A stretch of DNA of 64,000 nucleotides from Fertoeibacter niger (GCF_009380135.2 NZ_WHUT02000013.1:1-64000); one strand, 5' to 3'; shown: positions 26,636-36,125, counted from the first letter of the stretch. Numbers and translations: made by a program. Notes: generated from the letters alone by a model not told the origin.

Positions 26636-27304
26636 GTGACCGAAACCATTGCCCAGCAGGCCCTTTCCGCCGAACCGCCGCCACCGCCGCGCAAACTGAG
26701 CCGCGAGGCGCGGCGCACACAGCTTATCGAGGCGACCATCGAAACGCTGGCCACACGCGGCTATGCCCGCACCACGCTGACCGAGGTGGCCCAGCAGGCG
26801 GGCCTGTCGCATGGGCTGGTGAATTTCCACTTTCAGACCAAAGAGGGGCTGCTGACCGAGACCCTGCTGTATCTGGCCGAGGAATACCGCCAGAACTGGC
26901 TGGCCGCGCTGGAGGCCGCACCGAAAGACCCCGCCAGCCAGCTTGACGCGCTGCTGCGTGCCGATTTCAACCCGGCGATCTGCACGCCCGCGCGGCTTTC
27001 TGCCTGGTGCAGTTTCTGGGGCGAGGCGCAAAGCCGCCCGATGTATCAGGAACGCTGCGGGTCGAACGACGAGGATTACAACCGCCGGCTGGAAGCCATC
27101 TGCGCCGCCCTGCTGGCCGAGGGCGGCTATCCCGGCAATCCCGCCCGCATCGCCCGCGTCCTGCGCGTGACCATCGAGGGGGTGTGGCTGGACCTGATGA
27201 CAATGAACCACCCCTATAGCCACACCGAGGCGCAGGCCACGGTCTATGCCTGCGCGACGGCGTTTTTTCCGGGGCATTTCGGTGAGGATGGGTTGCTGGT
27301 GTGA
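26636..27304 (+). CDS. TetR/BetI-like transcriptional regulator
   Basis: This 222-residue regulator starts with GTG, preceded by a good GGAG site. The helix-turn-helix RTTLTEVAQQAGLSHGLVNFHF is at about residues 44-65. The C-terminal part has BetI-like features (CSFWGEAQSRPMY, VTIEGVWLDL). BetI senses choline, so a quaternary or methylated amine effector is plausible. It is divergent from the amine operon, with a palindrome between. Its stop is flush against the stop of the convergent NYN gene. Confidence 0.85.
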   Translation: MTETIAQQALSAEPPPPPRKLSREARRTQLIEATIETLATRGYARTTLTEVAQQAGLSHGLVNFHFQTKEGLLTETLLYLAEEYRQNWLAALEAAPKDPASQLDALLRADFNPAICTPARLSAWCSFWGEAQSRPMYQERCGSNDEDYNRRLEAICAALLAEGGYPGNPARIARVLRVTIEGVWLDLMTMNHPYSHTEAQATVYACATAFFPGHFGEDGLLV

Positions 27305-28072
27305 TCAGACCCGGCTGTCGGTTGCAAATCCGGTAGGAATGAAACGCACACGGCCTTCGCTTCCCTTGCCATCCACGGCGAACATGGGTTGTCGGGCCAG
27401 CAGGTAGTCTCGCCAAGTGGCTGCACCCAGGCGGGTCGGTTTCAGCCCCTGTTCGCGGGCCTTCGCCTCCAGATGCGAAAGCAGAACGCCCTGACCTTTC
27501 TGGCTGCCCGCCGCGATGATGCGGCGCAGCGCTTCATCAACGGAAATTGCCGTCTGCGGCGGAAAGACGGTTGATCCATTGGGCAGCGCCTTGGTTGGCG
27601 CAATGGGCGGGGTTACGGGCGCCGGTGGCAGTTTTGCTTTTGGCACCAGCGGGGTAAACCGCGTGCAGGCTTGTCGGAAACTGTCGGGGGTCTTTTCCTC
27701 GCCCATGCCGATGACGCACAGGCCGCGTTCGCGCAACCGGTGCGCGACATGGGCGAAATCACGGTCGGACGAGGCGATCAGCACAGTGTCGATGCCGCCG
27801 CCAAAGGCCAGTTCCATCGCGTCGATGGCCAGCAGCAGGTCGGTCGCATTCTTGCCCGTGCCGGAATGGATCAGGCGGAAACCCGGTTGCGCATCCCATG
27901 CCGGAATGGCTTTGGCGTTGCCATAGACGCGGATGATGTCGGCCCGCCCCTCGCCCCGCGCTGTTGCCAGAATGCATGCAGCATGATCCGCCGCCAGATT
28001 CTCGCCATCGACCAGCACCGCCACGCGGCGTTGGCTGGTTGTCACATCGGCAAACCGCAAGTCGTCTTTCAT
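27305..28072 (-). CDS. NYN domain protein with C-terminal OST-HTH/LOTUS domain
   Basis: The 255-residue protein has an N-terminal NYN (LabA-like, PIN-fold) nuclease domain. Acidic residues appear in VLVDGENL, GTGKNATDLLLAIDAMEL and ASSDRDF, forming a likely metal-dependent RNase site. About residues 185-255 (SVDEALRRIIAAG...) look like an OST-HTH/LOTUS RNA-binding domain. Such proteins are thought to act on RNA, but the target is unknown. The longer frame to 28177 has an atypical N-terminus; the chosen ATG gives MKDDLRFADV. It is unrelated to the surrounding catabolic genes. Confidence 0.82.
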   Translation of the reverse strand: MKDDLRFADVTTSQRRVAVLVDGENLAADHAACILATARGEGRADIIRVYGNAKAIPAWDAQPGFRLIHSGTGKNATDLLLAIDAMELAFGGGIDTVLIASSDRDFAHVAHRLRERGLCVIGMGEEKTPDSFRQACTRFTPLVPKAKLPPAPVTPPIAPTKALPNGSTVFPPQTAISVDEALRRIIAAGSQKGQGVLLSHLEAKAREQGLKPTRLGAATWRDYLLARQPMFAVDGKGSEGRVRFIPTGFATDSRV

Positions 28073-28284
28073 CAACACACCACTTTGGCAATTTCCGCAG
28101 GCTTGCAGGGAAATGTGGCCGTCCTGAGGCGGGATGCGCCGGATTTTTCGTCGCTTGTATGGAAAAGCCTCTGCCATGGGGGTTGCGGCATCTGTAGGCT
28201 TGACAGACTCGGGTTGCGGGTAAAATCATATGCAGACAAATGATATTCCACCGCCTCCCAGCCGCCCCCTTCAGCGAGGATGCC

Positions 28285-29439
28285 ATGACACGCCATTCCC
28301 CCGACCTGACCCCGCCCGGCGCGACACCGCTTGATGAATTGCGTGCCAATGTCGGCGTGCCGTTCGCTCAGGCGCGGGCGATGCCGAAATCGGTCTATAC
28401 CTCGGCGGAGTTTCTGGAGCTGGAGATGCGCCACATCTTTGCGCAGGACTGGCTGTGTGCGGGGCGGGCCGATGCGTTGCCGAACCCCGGTGATTACCTG
28501 ACGATGGATATCTCGGGTGAGCCGGTGATCGTGCTGCGCGACCGCGAGGGGGCGTTGCGCGCCATGTCAAACGTCTGCCGCCACCGCATGTCCACCCTGC
28601 TGGAGGGGCGGGGCAATGTGCGGTCGATCGTCTGCCCCTATCACGCCTGGACCTACAATCTGGACGGATCCCTGCGCGGGGCCCCCGCCATGGCGCTGAA
28701 TGAGTCGTTCTGCAAGGAACAGACCGGCCTGCCGCAGGTGCGCTGCACCGAATGGCTGGGCTGGATCATGGTCACGCTGAACCCCGGTGCCGCCCCGCCG
28801 CAGGAAAAGCTGGCCGAGGTGGAGGCGCTGGTGGGCAAGTTCCATATGGAGAATTACGTTGAGGCGTTTCGCGAGCAGTTCCGCTGGGGCACCAACTGGA
28901 AGGTGCTGGCCGAGAATTTCATGGAAAGCTATCATCTGCCGGTCTGCCATGCGGCCACCATCGGCGGCACGGTGGACCTGCTGAAGATGACCTGCCCCGA
29001 AGGCCTGCCCGCCTTCAACTATCACTATATCATCAAGAATGATGCGCTGGATCTGACGCTGGCCCATCCCACCAACACGGTGCTGGAAGGCGAGGAGCGG
29101 CGCACCACGTGGCTGATCTCGGTCTATCCCTCGCTGCTGATCACGCTCAGCCCCGGCTATTTCTGGTATCTGTGCCTGACGCCTGACGGTCCGGGCCATG
29201 TGAACGTGCTGTTCGGCGGCGGGCTGGCACCGGAATTCGTGGCCGACCCGAAAGCGGCGGAACATTTCGCCCGGCTGAAGGCGCTGCTGGATGATGTGAA
29301 TGTCGAGGACAAGGGCTGTGTCGAGCGGGTCTATCGCGGGCTGTGTGCGGGGATGTCGGAACCCGGGCCGCTGTCGCATCTGGAGCGGCCGAATTTCGAT
29401 TTTGCACGGTATATTGCGGGGATGATGCCGGGGCAGTGA
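28285..29439 (+). CDS. third Rieske oxygenase alpha subunit
   Basis: This 384-residue Rieske oxygenase has Cys98, His100, Cys117 and His120 as cluster ligands (CRHRM, CPYHAW). The mononuclear site segment is NWKVLAENFMESYHLPVCH (about 211-229). It carries an arginine then methionine after the first His rather than the usual Arg-Gly. ATG 28285 follows a GAGG ribosome site; an in-frame ATG at 28240 is less likely. It stands alone on the plus strand between a NYN gene and a chelatase-like gene, with no reductase. Substrate unknown; carnitine- or betaine-type oxygenases are the nearest guess. Confidence 0.82.
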   Translation: MTRHSPDLTPPGATPLDELRANVGVPFAQARAMPKSVYTSAEFLELEMRHIFAQDWLCAGRADALPNPGDYLTMDISGEPVIVLRDREGALRAMSNVCRHRMSTLLEGRGNVRSIVCPYHAWTYNLDGSLRGAPAMALNESFCKEQTGLPQVRCTEWLGWIMVTLNPGAAPPQEKLAEVEALVGKFHMENYVEAFREQFRWGTNWKVLAENFMESYHLPVCHAATIGGTVDLLKMTCPEGLPAFNYHYIIKNDALDLTLAHPTNTVLEGEERRTTWLISVYPSLLITLSPGYFWYLCLTPDGPGHVNVLFGGGLAPEFVADPKAAEHFARLKALLDDVNVEDKGCVERVYRGLCAGMSEPGPLSHLERPNFDFARYIAGMMPGQ

Positions 29440-29472
29440 TCTGAAAGGCTGCTGCCTTCGCCAATGGCGGAA

Positions 29473-29524
29473 GCGGGGGTTTCACACCCCCGCACCCCCG
29501 TGGGATATTTTGAGACAGAAAATG
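29473..29524 (+). repeat. intergenic hairpin repeat, copy 2
   Basis: A hairpin with arms GCGGGGGT... and ...ACCCCCGC (29473-29493) is followed by the core TATTTTGAGACAGAAAATG ending at 29524. It lies 34 bp after the Rieske gene stop and in the same orientation. See the other copies at about 10.0, 52.7 and 56.0 kb. Confidence 0.78.
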
Positions 29525-29579
29525 CAGAAGGGCGGATCACGGGCTTTGCATCGGGCTGTTGCCGCAGTAGTTACTGCCG

Positions 29580-30323
29580 ATGATGCATCCTGCCGCCTTG
29601 ATCGTGACCCATGGCCAGCCGTCCGACCCCGCTCCGGCGGAGGCGGAACTGGCGTTGCTGGCGGCGCGGGTGGCGGGGCATCTGCCGGGCTGGCAGGTGG
29701 GGTCGGCCACGCTGGCAGGGCCGGGGGCGCTGGCGGCTGCGGTCGCGCAGTTGGGGCCTGCGGGTCTGGTTTACCCGCTGTTCATGGCCTGTGGGTGGTT
29801 TACCCGCACGCATCTGCCCGCGCGGCTGGCCGGGGCCGGGGGGGCGGGCTGGCACATCCTGCCGCCGTTTGGCTGTGATGCGGGGGTGCAGGCGCTGGCG
29901 GTGACAATCGTGCAGGAGTCGGCGGCGGCGCGGGGGCTGGCCCCGGCGGATACATCGGTGCTGCTGGCCGCGCACGGGTCGTTCCGCAGCCCGGCCCCGG
30001 CGCAGATCGCGGATGCCGTGGCGGCGCGCATCGCGGCGGCGGGGTTTGGCCGGGCCGAGGCGGCGTTCATCGACCAGTCGCCGCAGATTGCCGGGGCGGT
30101 GGGTTTTGGCGCGGCCTCGCTGTGCCTGCCGTTCTTTGCCGCCGGGGGCGCGCATGTGAGTGATGACATTCCGCAGGCGTTGGCCGCCTGTGGGTTTGGC
30201 GGGCACCTGCTGCCCCCGGTCGGGCGGGACAGCCGCGTGCCGGGCCTGATTGCCCGTGCGCTGCAGGACAGGCAGGAAAACCCGGCGCTGGCCTGTGCGG
30301 GGACGGTCTGCGCCGCTGGCTGA
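29580..30323 (+). CDS. CbiX/SirB-type chelatase-like protein
   Basis: The 247-residue protein consists of two sirohydrochlorin-chelatase-like half domains. The histidine motifs are IVTHGQPSD near residue 9 and LLAAHGSFRSP near residue 124. CbiX/SirB enzymes insert Co or Fe into sirohydrochlorin for cobalamin or sirohaem. The double-domain form and the surrounding genes leave the metal and role open. It may be an uncharacterised family member. It is 56 bp after the repeat element and convergent with the PuuA-like gene. Confidence 0.75.
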   Translation: MMHPAALIVTHGQPSDPAPAEAELALLAARVAGHLPGWQVGSATLAGPGALAAAVAQLGPAGLVYPLFMACGWFTRTHLPARLAGAGGAGWHILPPFGCDAGVQALAVTIVQESAAARGLAPADTSVLLAAHGSFRSPAPAQIADAVAARIAAAGFGRAEAAFIDQSPQIAGAVGFGAASLCLPFFAAGGAHVSDDIPQALAACGFGGHLLPPVGRDSRVPGLIARALQDRQENPALACAGTVCAAG

Positions 30324-30332
30324 CGGCCAGCG
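30314..30332. terminator. hairpin between convergent genes
   Basis: CGCTGGC and GCCAGCG form a 7-bp stem with a TGACG loop at the very end of the chelatase-like gene, ahead of the convergent PuuA-like stop. No T-run follows, so it is at best a weak terminator. Confidence 0.35.
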
Positions 30333-30357
30333 CCCGCAGCTCCCGAACAGCCTCTTG

Positions 30358-31752
30358 TCAGACGGTGTGCAGATAGAGGTCGAAATCCACCTCTGACACG
30401 GTGCGCGCCACGCGTGCATATTCCGCAGCCTTGATCGCGGTGAAGGTGCGGTGCATGTCATCGCCCAGGGCGTTGCGCAGAAAGGCCGAGCCCTGCGCGG
30501 CCACGATGGCGCTGCGCCAGTCCACCGGGATGGGCGGGGCATCCTGCGCATCGGTATAGCCGTTGCCGGTGGTTTCCGGCCCGGGGTCCAGCCGCGCGGC
30601 CAGGCCGTGCCGGATGCCCGCCAGCACGGTCGCGCCCACCAGATAGGGGTTGGCATCCACCCCGGCGGGGCGGTGTTCGATCCGCCGCGCCCTGATGTCA
30701 CCGGCCGGTATGCGCAGCGCGACTGACCGGTTGTTGACGCCCCAGGTGGGCGACACCGGTGCATAGCTTTGCGCGGCAAAGCGCCGCCAGGAATTCGCAT
30801 GCGGGGCAAAGACCAGCATCGATTCGCCCATCGTGGCGCGCAAGCCGCCGATGGCATGCAGGATCGGGGCGGAATATTCCCCCTCCACCGCCTCGACAAA
30901 GATGTTGGTGCCGCCCGCGTCCAGCATCGACACATGCAGATGCATGCCCGATCCGGCATAAGCCTCCACCGGTTTGGCCATGAAACAGGCGGTCACGCCA
31001 TGGGCGCGGGCCTGCGCCCGCACGATGCGTTTCAGCCGGATCAGGTCATCGGCGGCCTGCATCATGTCGGTGCGGTAGTTCAGTGTCAGCTCATACTGGC
31101 CCGGGGCATATTCCGAAATCAGCGTTTCCGCCGTGATCCCGGCTTTGGCCGCCCCCGCGTAGATGTCGGAGAACAGCGGCAGCATGCCATGCAGGTGATC
31201 GACGGAATAAACCTCGGTCTTGTGGCTTGCACGCCCGTCCAGCACATCGCGGGCGGGCTGCACGCGGCCATCGGGGCCGCGTTCATTGTCCAGCAGGAAG
31301 AATTCGAGTTCGAACGCGCCCGCTGGATAAACGCCTTCGGCCGCCAGGGCATCGACCTGCCGTTGCAGGGCATGGCGCGGGTCGGATGTCATGGGGCGGC
31401 CAGCGAGGTCGTAAAGGCTCATCAGCACCTCGCCGCGCGGCGGGGTGGTGCCATGCAGCGGCACAAGGCTGCCGGGGATCGGCCAGGCGCGCAGGTCGCC
31501 ATCGCCTTGATCCCAGATCAGGCCGGTTTCGTGCACATCCTCGCCGCAGATATCCAGCCCCATGATCGAGATCGGCAGATGCCGCCCGTTCTTGTAGAAC
31601 CCCGCCAGTTCATGCCGCCGGATGATCTTGCCGCGCCCGATGCCATTGGCGTCATGCAGCACAAGGTCGAAGGCCTCGATCTGGGGATGGGCGGCAAGAA
31701 AGGCTTCGGCTTCGGCAAGGGTGGAGCCGGAGGGGCTGGGATATGCGGTCAT
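30358..31752 (-). CDS. glutamine synthetase family ligase (gamma-glutamylpolyamine synthetase-like)
   Basis: This 464-residue enzyme is of the glutamine synthetase fold, most like PuuA/GlnA3-type gamma-glutamyl-amine ligases. The metal and ATP sites are visible in GAFELEFFLLD, ISEYAPGQYELTL, GSGMHLHVSM and SVALRIPAGDIRARRIEHR. Instead of ammonia these enzymes ligate glutamate to a primary amine such as putrescine, starting gamma-glutamylated polyamine breakdown. It follows a class III aminotransferase gene by 28 bp, so the two are one operon. The amine substrate is not proven. Confidence 0.82.
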   Translation of the reverse strand: MTAYPSPSGSTLAEAEAFLAAHPQIEAFDLVLHDANGIGRGKIIRRHELAGFYKNGRHLPISIMGLDICGEDVHETGLIWDQGDGDLRAWPIPGSLVPLHGTTPPRGEVLMSLYDLAGRPMTSDPRHALQRQVDALAAEGVYPAGAFELEFFLLDNERGPDGRVQPARDVLDGRASHKTEVYSVDHLHGMLPLFSDIYAGAAKAGITAETLISEYAPGQYELTLNYRTDMMQAADDLIRLKRIVRAQARAHGVTACFMAKPVEAYAGSGMHLHVSMLDAGGTNIFVEAVEGEYSAPILHAIGGLRATMGESMLVFAPHANSWRRFAAQSYAPVSPTWGVNNRSVALRIPAGDIRARRIEHRPAGVDANPYLVGATVLAGIRHGLAARLDPGPETTGNGYTDAQDAPPIPVDWRSAIVAAQGSAFLRNALGDDMHRTFTAIKAAEYARVARTVSEVDFDLYLHTV

Positions 31753-31780
31753 GGGGTCTCGTGGGAAAAAAAGGGCGGGG

Positions 31781-33169
31781 TCAGGCGAAAAGCTCGGTCA
31801 GCACCTCGTCAAAGGCGGCGACAAGCCGGTCGATCTGGCGTTTGCGGGTGGCGGGGCTGACCAGCATCATGTTGTGGAACGGCGCGATCAGGCAGCCCCG
31901 GTTCAACAGCGCCACATGCAGCGCGGCCTCCAGCTGCGGCTGATGCGCTGCTGCCGCCTCGGTGCCGTTGCGCAAGGGCGATGGCGCACAGATGAATTCC
32001 ACCCGCGCGCCCACACGCACCACATGCCAGGGCGCGCGATGCGCCTTGATCACGCGGGAAAGGCCGGCGGCCAGGCGCGAGGCCCCCACCTCCATCCGCG
32101 CATGGTTGTCTTGTGTCATCACCTCGGCCAAAGTGGCGACAAGGCAGGCGAATTGCATCGGGTTGGCCGAGAGCGTGGTGCCCATGCCGGAGTGGCCCGA
32201 GGCGCGGTTGGCATTCACCGCGACATAGCGGTCTGCCAGTTCCGGGCGCAGGCCCCAGACCGCTGTGGGCATGCCGCCCGCAACGCATTTGCCCACGACA
32301 AGAATGTCGGGGTCCAGATCATGCACCTTTGTATAGCCGCCATGGCCGGACGACAGCGTATGCGTCTCGTCGATGATCAGGAGCGCGCCATGCTGCGTCG
32401 CCAGCCGCCTGAGCCCCGCGTGGAAACCGGCATCCGGCAGCACCATGCAGGAATTTGTCATGACCGGCTCGGTCAGGATCGCCGCGACATCGCCCTGCGC
32501 CAGCGCCGCAGCAACCCCTGCCAGATCGTTGAACTCTACCGCCACCGCGCCTGCCGTCAGATCGGCGAACTGGCCCAGCAGGCCGGGGCGGTTGACGGTC
32601 TGGCCATCCACCAGCGCCACCATCGTGTCGTCCACCGTGCCGTGATAGCAGCCGTTGAACACCAGCACCTTTGGCCGCCCTGTCACCGCCCGCGCCACGC
32701 GCAGCGCGAAACGGTTGGCATCGGTGGCGGTGGTGGCGACCTGCCAGCGGAAATCGCCGAAGGTGGCGGTCAGCAGGCGGCCCGCCTCCAGCGCCGCCGG
32801 GCTGGGCAGCATGTAGGTCAGCCCCAGCCGCGCCTGCCGCCGGATGGCCCTGGCCACCGGCTCGGGTGAATGGCCGAACATGCTGCCGGTGTCGCCAAGG
32901 CAGAAATCGTCAATCTCGATGCCGTCGATATCGGTGATCGTGGCCCCTTCGGCCCCGGCAACCAGCATGGGAAAGGGCATCGGCCAATCTTTCATCCAGT
33001 GCATCGGCACGGCGTCGACAAAGGCCCCGGCCCCTGCCGCCAGTGCGGCCCTGGTGCGGGGCCGGGCAGCGGCAAAGCGTTTGGCCTCGCGCGCGGCCAG
33101 CTTTTCCAGCCGGTCACGGGCCACCCCGGCGATACGGTTGGCAGCAGCGGGGGTCTGGCGTTGCGGCAT
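31781..33169 (-). CDS. class III PLP-dependent aminotransferase, second
   Basis: A 462-residue class III aminotransferase with the PLP lysine in DILVVGKCVAGGMP and the Asp in LLIIDETHTLSSGHGG. It is divergent in sequence from the one at 25.1 kb, so it is not a recent duplicate. The partner ligase gene follows after 28 bp, suggesting transamination of an amine or amino acid in the same route. The 197-bp gap upstream (33170-33366) probably holds the promoter; no clear operator was seen there. Confidence 0.84.
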   Translation of the reverse strand: MPQRQTPAAANRIAGVARDRLEKLAAREAKRFAAARPRTRAALAAGAGAFVDAVPMHWMKDWPMPFPMLVAGAEGATITDIDGIEIDDFCLGDTGSMFGHSPEPVARAIRRQARLGLTYMLPSPAALEAGRLLTATFGDFRWQVATTATDANRFALRVARAVTGRPKVLVFNGCYHGTVDDTMVALVDGQTVNRPGLLGQFADLTAGAVAVEFNDLAGVAAALAQGDVAAILTEPVMTNSCMVLPDAGFHAGLRRLATQHGALLIIDETHTLSSGHGGYTKVHDLDPDILVVGKCVAGGMPTAVWGLRPELADRYVAVNANRASGHSGMGTTLSANPMQFACLVATLAEVMTQDNHARMEVGASRLAAGLSRVIKAHRAPWHVVRVGARVEFICAPSPLRNGTEAAAAHQPQLEAALHVALLNRGCLIAPFHNMMLVSPATRKRQIDRLVAAFDEVLTELFA

Positions 33170-33366
33170 CGGGGCACCTGTCGGTTTGGCAAGGCGTTAT
33201 CCGATGTAAGCGAACAAAACGGAAGATGCGGCAGGCGAAATGCGCAATAATCAGGCGAGGAATCGGCGCCGTTCTGCCGAAAACCCGCTTTCATCCTGGC
33301 CCAGGCATCCCCGCCCGGGGGCGGCAACGCCTGCCGGTTGCGCCACAGCCGCCCGGTTAGCGCCGG

Positions 33367-34929
33367 TCATTCCACCCGGATCTCGATCAGCCGGGGGCCG
33401 GTCTGCGGCATGGACAGGGCGGCGCGCAGCGCATCCGCGTTGGGCAGGATGCTGGCGAAGGGCAGATCGCAGGCCGCTGCAAAAGGCTCCATCCGCAGGG
33501 GCGAGGGCGAGCAGCCCAACACCTCGGTCCCCGCCGCCTGCATCGCTTCGGCAATCTCGCGAAAGCCCGCGTTGTTCCAGACAAGGAAGGTGATCGCCAG
33601 CCCCTCATCCACCGCCGTGCGCAATTCGCCGGGGCTGAACTGCAAGCCGCCATCGCCGATCAGGCAGACCACCGGCACGCCGGGGGCTGCCAGTGCCGCG
33701 CCCACCGCGGCCCCCGGGCCAAAGCCCAGGGCACCATAGCCGGTGGCCGCGTTGAACCAGCCGCCGGGGCGGTCGTGGTCGTAATGCAGGTTCCCGGCAT
33801 AGACCGGCTGCGTGCTGTCGCCCACGATGATCGCACCGGGCAGCGCATCGCGCAGCGTGTTCAGCAGCGCCACCTGAGCCTGCATCGGCGGCGAGAGTTC
33901 CGCCCATGCCGCCGCCCGTGCCTGCGCCGCCCGCGCGGTCCCGTCGCCCTGGGCCTGCGGCACGGCGGGCAGCAAAGCTGCCAGTGCCGCCCCCGCATCG
34001 GCCCGCAATGTGACCGCCGCCGGGTGCCGGGACAGTTGATCGCCGCAGATGTCGATGCGGATCATCGCGGCCATGTCGGGCAGGCCGCCCTTCACATACA
34101 TGTCGTAATCGGTCTGGCCGAATTCTGTGCCCACGGCCAACAGCGCGTCGGCCCCGGCGATCAGCGCACGCACGGCGTCAAGGCTGGGGCTGGCGGGCAC
34201 GGCCAGCGGATGGCCATGCATCAGCCCGCGCGCGTTGGTGGTCTGCACTACCGGCGCATCCAGCCGTTCGGCCAGCGCCAGCAATTCAGGGCCTGCCCGC
34301 CGCGCGCCGCCCCCCGCCAGAATGACCGGGCGTTGCGCGCCGGCCAACCGGCGCGACGCCTCGGCCAGTCTGGCCGGATCGGGGGCGGGGGCCGCAGGCA
34401 TGGCCTGCGCAGCCGGCGGGGCACAGGGCAGGGGCATCACATCGGTCGGCACCTCCAGATGCACCGGGCCGGGGCGGCCGGTTTCGAGCGCGGCAAAGGC
34501 CGCGTCCAGCGCACCCTCCAACGCCTCCGGCCCCGTGACCTGAAGCGTGGGGCAAAGCGCCGCCACCATCCCTGCCTGATCGGGCAGTTCGTGCAGCAGC
34601 CCCAGACCCCGGCCCAACGAATCCCGCCGGTTCACGCCGGAAATCACCAGCAGCGGTATCGAATCCGCCCGCGCCTGCGCCATCGCCGTCAGCGCATTGG
34701 TCAGCCCCGGCCCGGTGATGACAAAGGCCACGCCGGGCTTGCCCGATACGCGGGCATAACCATCGGCCATGAAGACCGCGCCCTGTTCGTGCCGCGCCGT
34801 GACATGGCGGATGCCCGATCCGGGCAGGCCGCGATAAAGCTCGATCGTATGCACGCCCGGGATGCCGAACACCACCTCGACACCCCGGGCCACAAGGCCC
34901 TGCACCAGCGCCTGCCCGACCGTGATCAT
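33367..34929 (-). CDS. aruI: thiamine-diphosphate enzyme, 2-ketoarginine decarboxylase-like
   Basis: This 520-residue enzyme is of the acetolactate synthase/pyruvate oxidase fold. The catalytic glutamate is Glu48 (ARHEQGAVFMADGYAR) and the ThDP motif is GDGGLQFSPGELRTAVDEG followed by NN. Its N-terminus (VEVVFGIPGVHTIELYRG) is typical of AruI, 5-guanidino-2-oxopentanoate decarboxylase. The adjacent aminotransferase is AruH-like, which supports arginine breakdown via 2-ketoarginine to 4-guanidinobutyraldehyde. It overlaps aruH by 4 bp. A plain acetolactate synthase is unlikely since no small subunit is encoded. The substrate is inferred. Confidence 0.75.
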   Translation of the reverse strand: MITVGQALVQGLVARGVEVVFGIPGVHTIELYRGLPGSGIRHVTARHEQGAVFMADGYARVSGKPGVAFVITGPGLTNALTAMAQARADSIPLLVISGVNRRDSLGRGLGLLHELPDQAGMVAALCPTLQVTGPEALEGALDAAFAALETGRPGPVHLEVPTDVMPLPCAPPAAQAMPAAPAPDPARLAEASRRLAGAQRPVILAGGGARRAGPELLALAERLDAPVVQTTNARGLMHGHPLAVPASPSLDAVRALIAGADALLAVGTEFGQTDYDMYVKGGLPDMAAMIRIDICGDQLSRHPAAVTLRADAGAALAALLPAVPQAQGDGTARAAQARAAAWAELSPPMQAQVALLNTLRDALPGAIIVGDSTQPVYAGNLHYDHDRPGGWFNAATGYGALGFGPGAAVGAALAAPGVPVVCLIGDGGLQFSPGELRTAVDEGLAITFLVWNNAGFREIAEAMQAAGTEVLGCSPSPLRMEPFAAACDLPFASILPNADALRAALSMPQTGPRLIEIRVE

Positions 34930-36125
34930 GCGTTCACCGCGCGGGCTTGCGTGGTTGAAGCCTGCACATGCGCCACGATCCGGTCGCACGCGGCGTCGAT
35001 CAGCGCATCGGGTTGGGTCAGCGCGACGCGCACCCAGCCGTGCAGCGCCGCTCCGAAGGATTCCCCCGGCATGACCGCCACGCCCGCCTGTTCCAGCAGA
35101 TCCATGGCAAAGCTGCTGCTGTCCAGCCCGGTGCCGCGCACGTCGATCAGCGCGAACATGCCCGCTTCGGGGCGATGCACCCGCAGGCCCGCCACGCCAT
35201 CCAGCCGCCGCACCAGCAGGTCGGCCCGGGCGGCAAAGCGCGCACACATGCCGGGGGCCACGGGCGACGGAACCGCTACCGCCGCCGCCGTCATGTCGGC
35301 GATGAAGGGCTGGTTGCCGAACAGCATGGTTTCCGACAAGGGCAGCAGGTGCTGGCAGAATTCGGCCGGGGCCACGCACCACCCTGACCGGAACCCGGGC
35401 GCGGCGTGGGATTTCGAGATGGATGACGCCACGATGACCCTTTCGGCCAGGGCCGGATCATCCAGAGGCGAGGCAAAGGCCACACCTTCAAACACCAGAT
35501 CCTCATACACCTCGTCGCAGACAATCCACAGGTCATGCGCCACGGCCAGTTGCCCGATGGCGGCAATGTCGGCCCGCGTCAGCACCGCGCCGGTCGGGTT
35601 GTGCGGCGAGTTCAGGAAGATCACCCGGCTGCGCGGCGTGATGCGTGCCGCCACATCGGCGGCCTGCATGCGAAACCCGTGTTCCGGGCGCAGCGGCACG
35701 GGCACCATGGCAGCCCCGGTGGCGGCGATCACGCCCTCATAAGTGGCATACATCGGGTCGCCCATCAGCACCTCGTCACCCGCCTGCACCAGCCCGGTCA
35801 GCACGGCGTAAAGCACGGTCTGCGTGCCGGGAAAGCACATGATCTGGTCAGCCCCGATCTGCCGCCCCCGCCGCGCGGAATACCGTGCAGCCAGTGCCGC
35901 CACCAGCGCAGGCTCGCCCCGCCCGTTGGAATAACCGGTGCGCCCGGCGCGCATGCCTGCCGCCGCCACTTCGGTCAGGGCCGCAGGCGTGGGCACATCA
36001 GGCTCGCCGATAGTCAGTTCGATCACGTCGCGGCCAGCGGCGGCCAGCGCGCGGGCACGGGCATGGATCGCCCATTTCGCCCCGCCAAGCCCCGACAGGC
36101 GGGTTGTGATGTCGGCATATCTCAT
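34926..36125 (-). CDS. aruH: class I/II aminotransferase, arginine:pyruvate transaminase-like
   Basis: The 399-residue enzyme is a fold-type I aminotransferase with PLP lysine in SSISKSHAAPGFRSGW and conserved NSPHNPTGAVL and GYSNGRGEP segments. With the overlapping AruI-like gene it would form the arginine transaminase pathway: arginine to 2-ketoarginine, then decarboxylation. It overlaps the upstream TetR gene by 4 bp. The neighbouring basic-amino-acid ABC importer strengthens the assignment. Other aromatic or branched-chain substrates cannot be excluded from sequence alone. Confidence 0.75.
   Translation of the reverse strand: MRYADITTRLSGLGGAKWAIHARARALAAAGRDVIELTIGEPDVPTPAALTEVAAAGMRAGRTGYSNGRGEPALVAALAARYSARRGRQIGADQIMCFPGTQTVLYAVLTGLVQAGDEVLMGDPMYATYEGVIAATGAAMVPVPLRPEHGFRMQAADVAARITPRSRVIFLNSPHNPTGAVLTRADIAAIGQLAVAHDLWIVCDEVYEDLVFEGVAFASPLDDPALAERVIVASSISKSHAAPGFRSGWCVAPAEFCQHLLPLSETMLFGNQPFIADMTAAAVAVPSPVAPGMCARFAARADLLVRRLDGVAGLRVHRPEAGMFALIDVRGTGLDSSSFAMDLLEQAGVAVMPGESFGAALHGWVRVALTQPDALIDAACDRIVAHVQASTTQARAVNA

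Noticed and set aside
28200-28226. Promoter TTGACA...TAAAAT upstream of the Rieske gene at 28285
   Set aside because: Spacing is only 15 bp, so the pairing of boxes is doubtful.
33367-34929. Acetolactate synthase large subunit
   Set aside because: No regulatory subunit gene and an AruH-like partner; the N-terminus is AruI-like.
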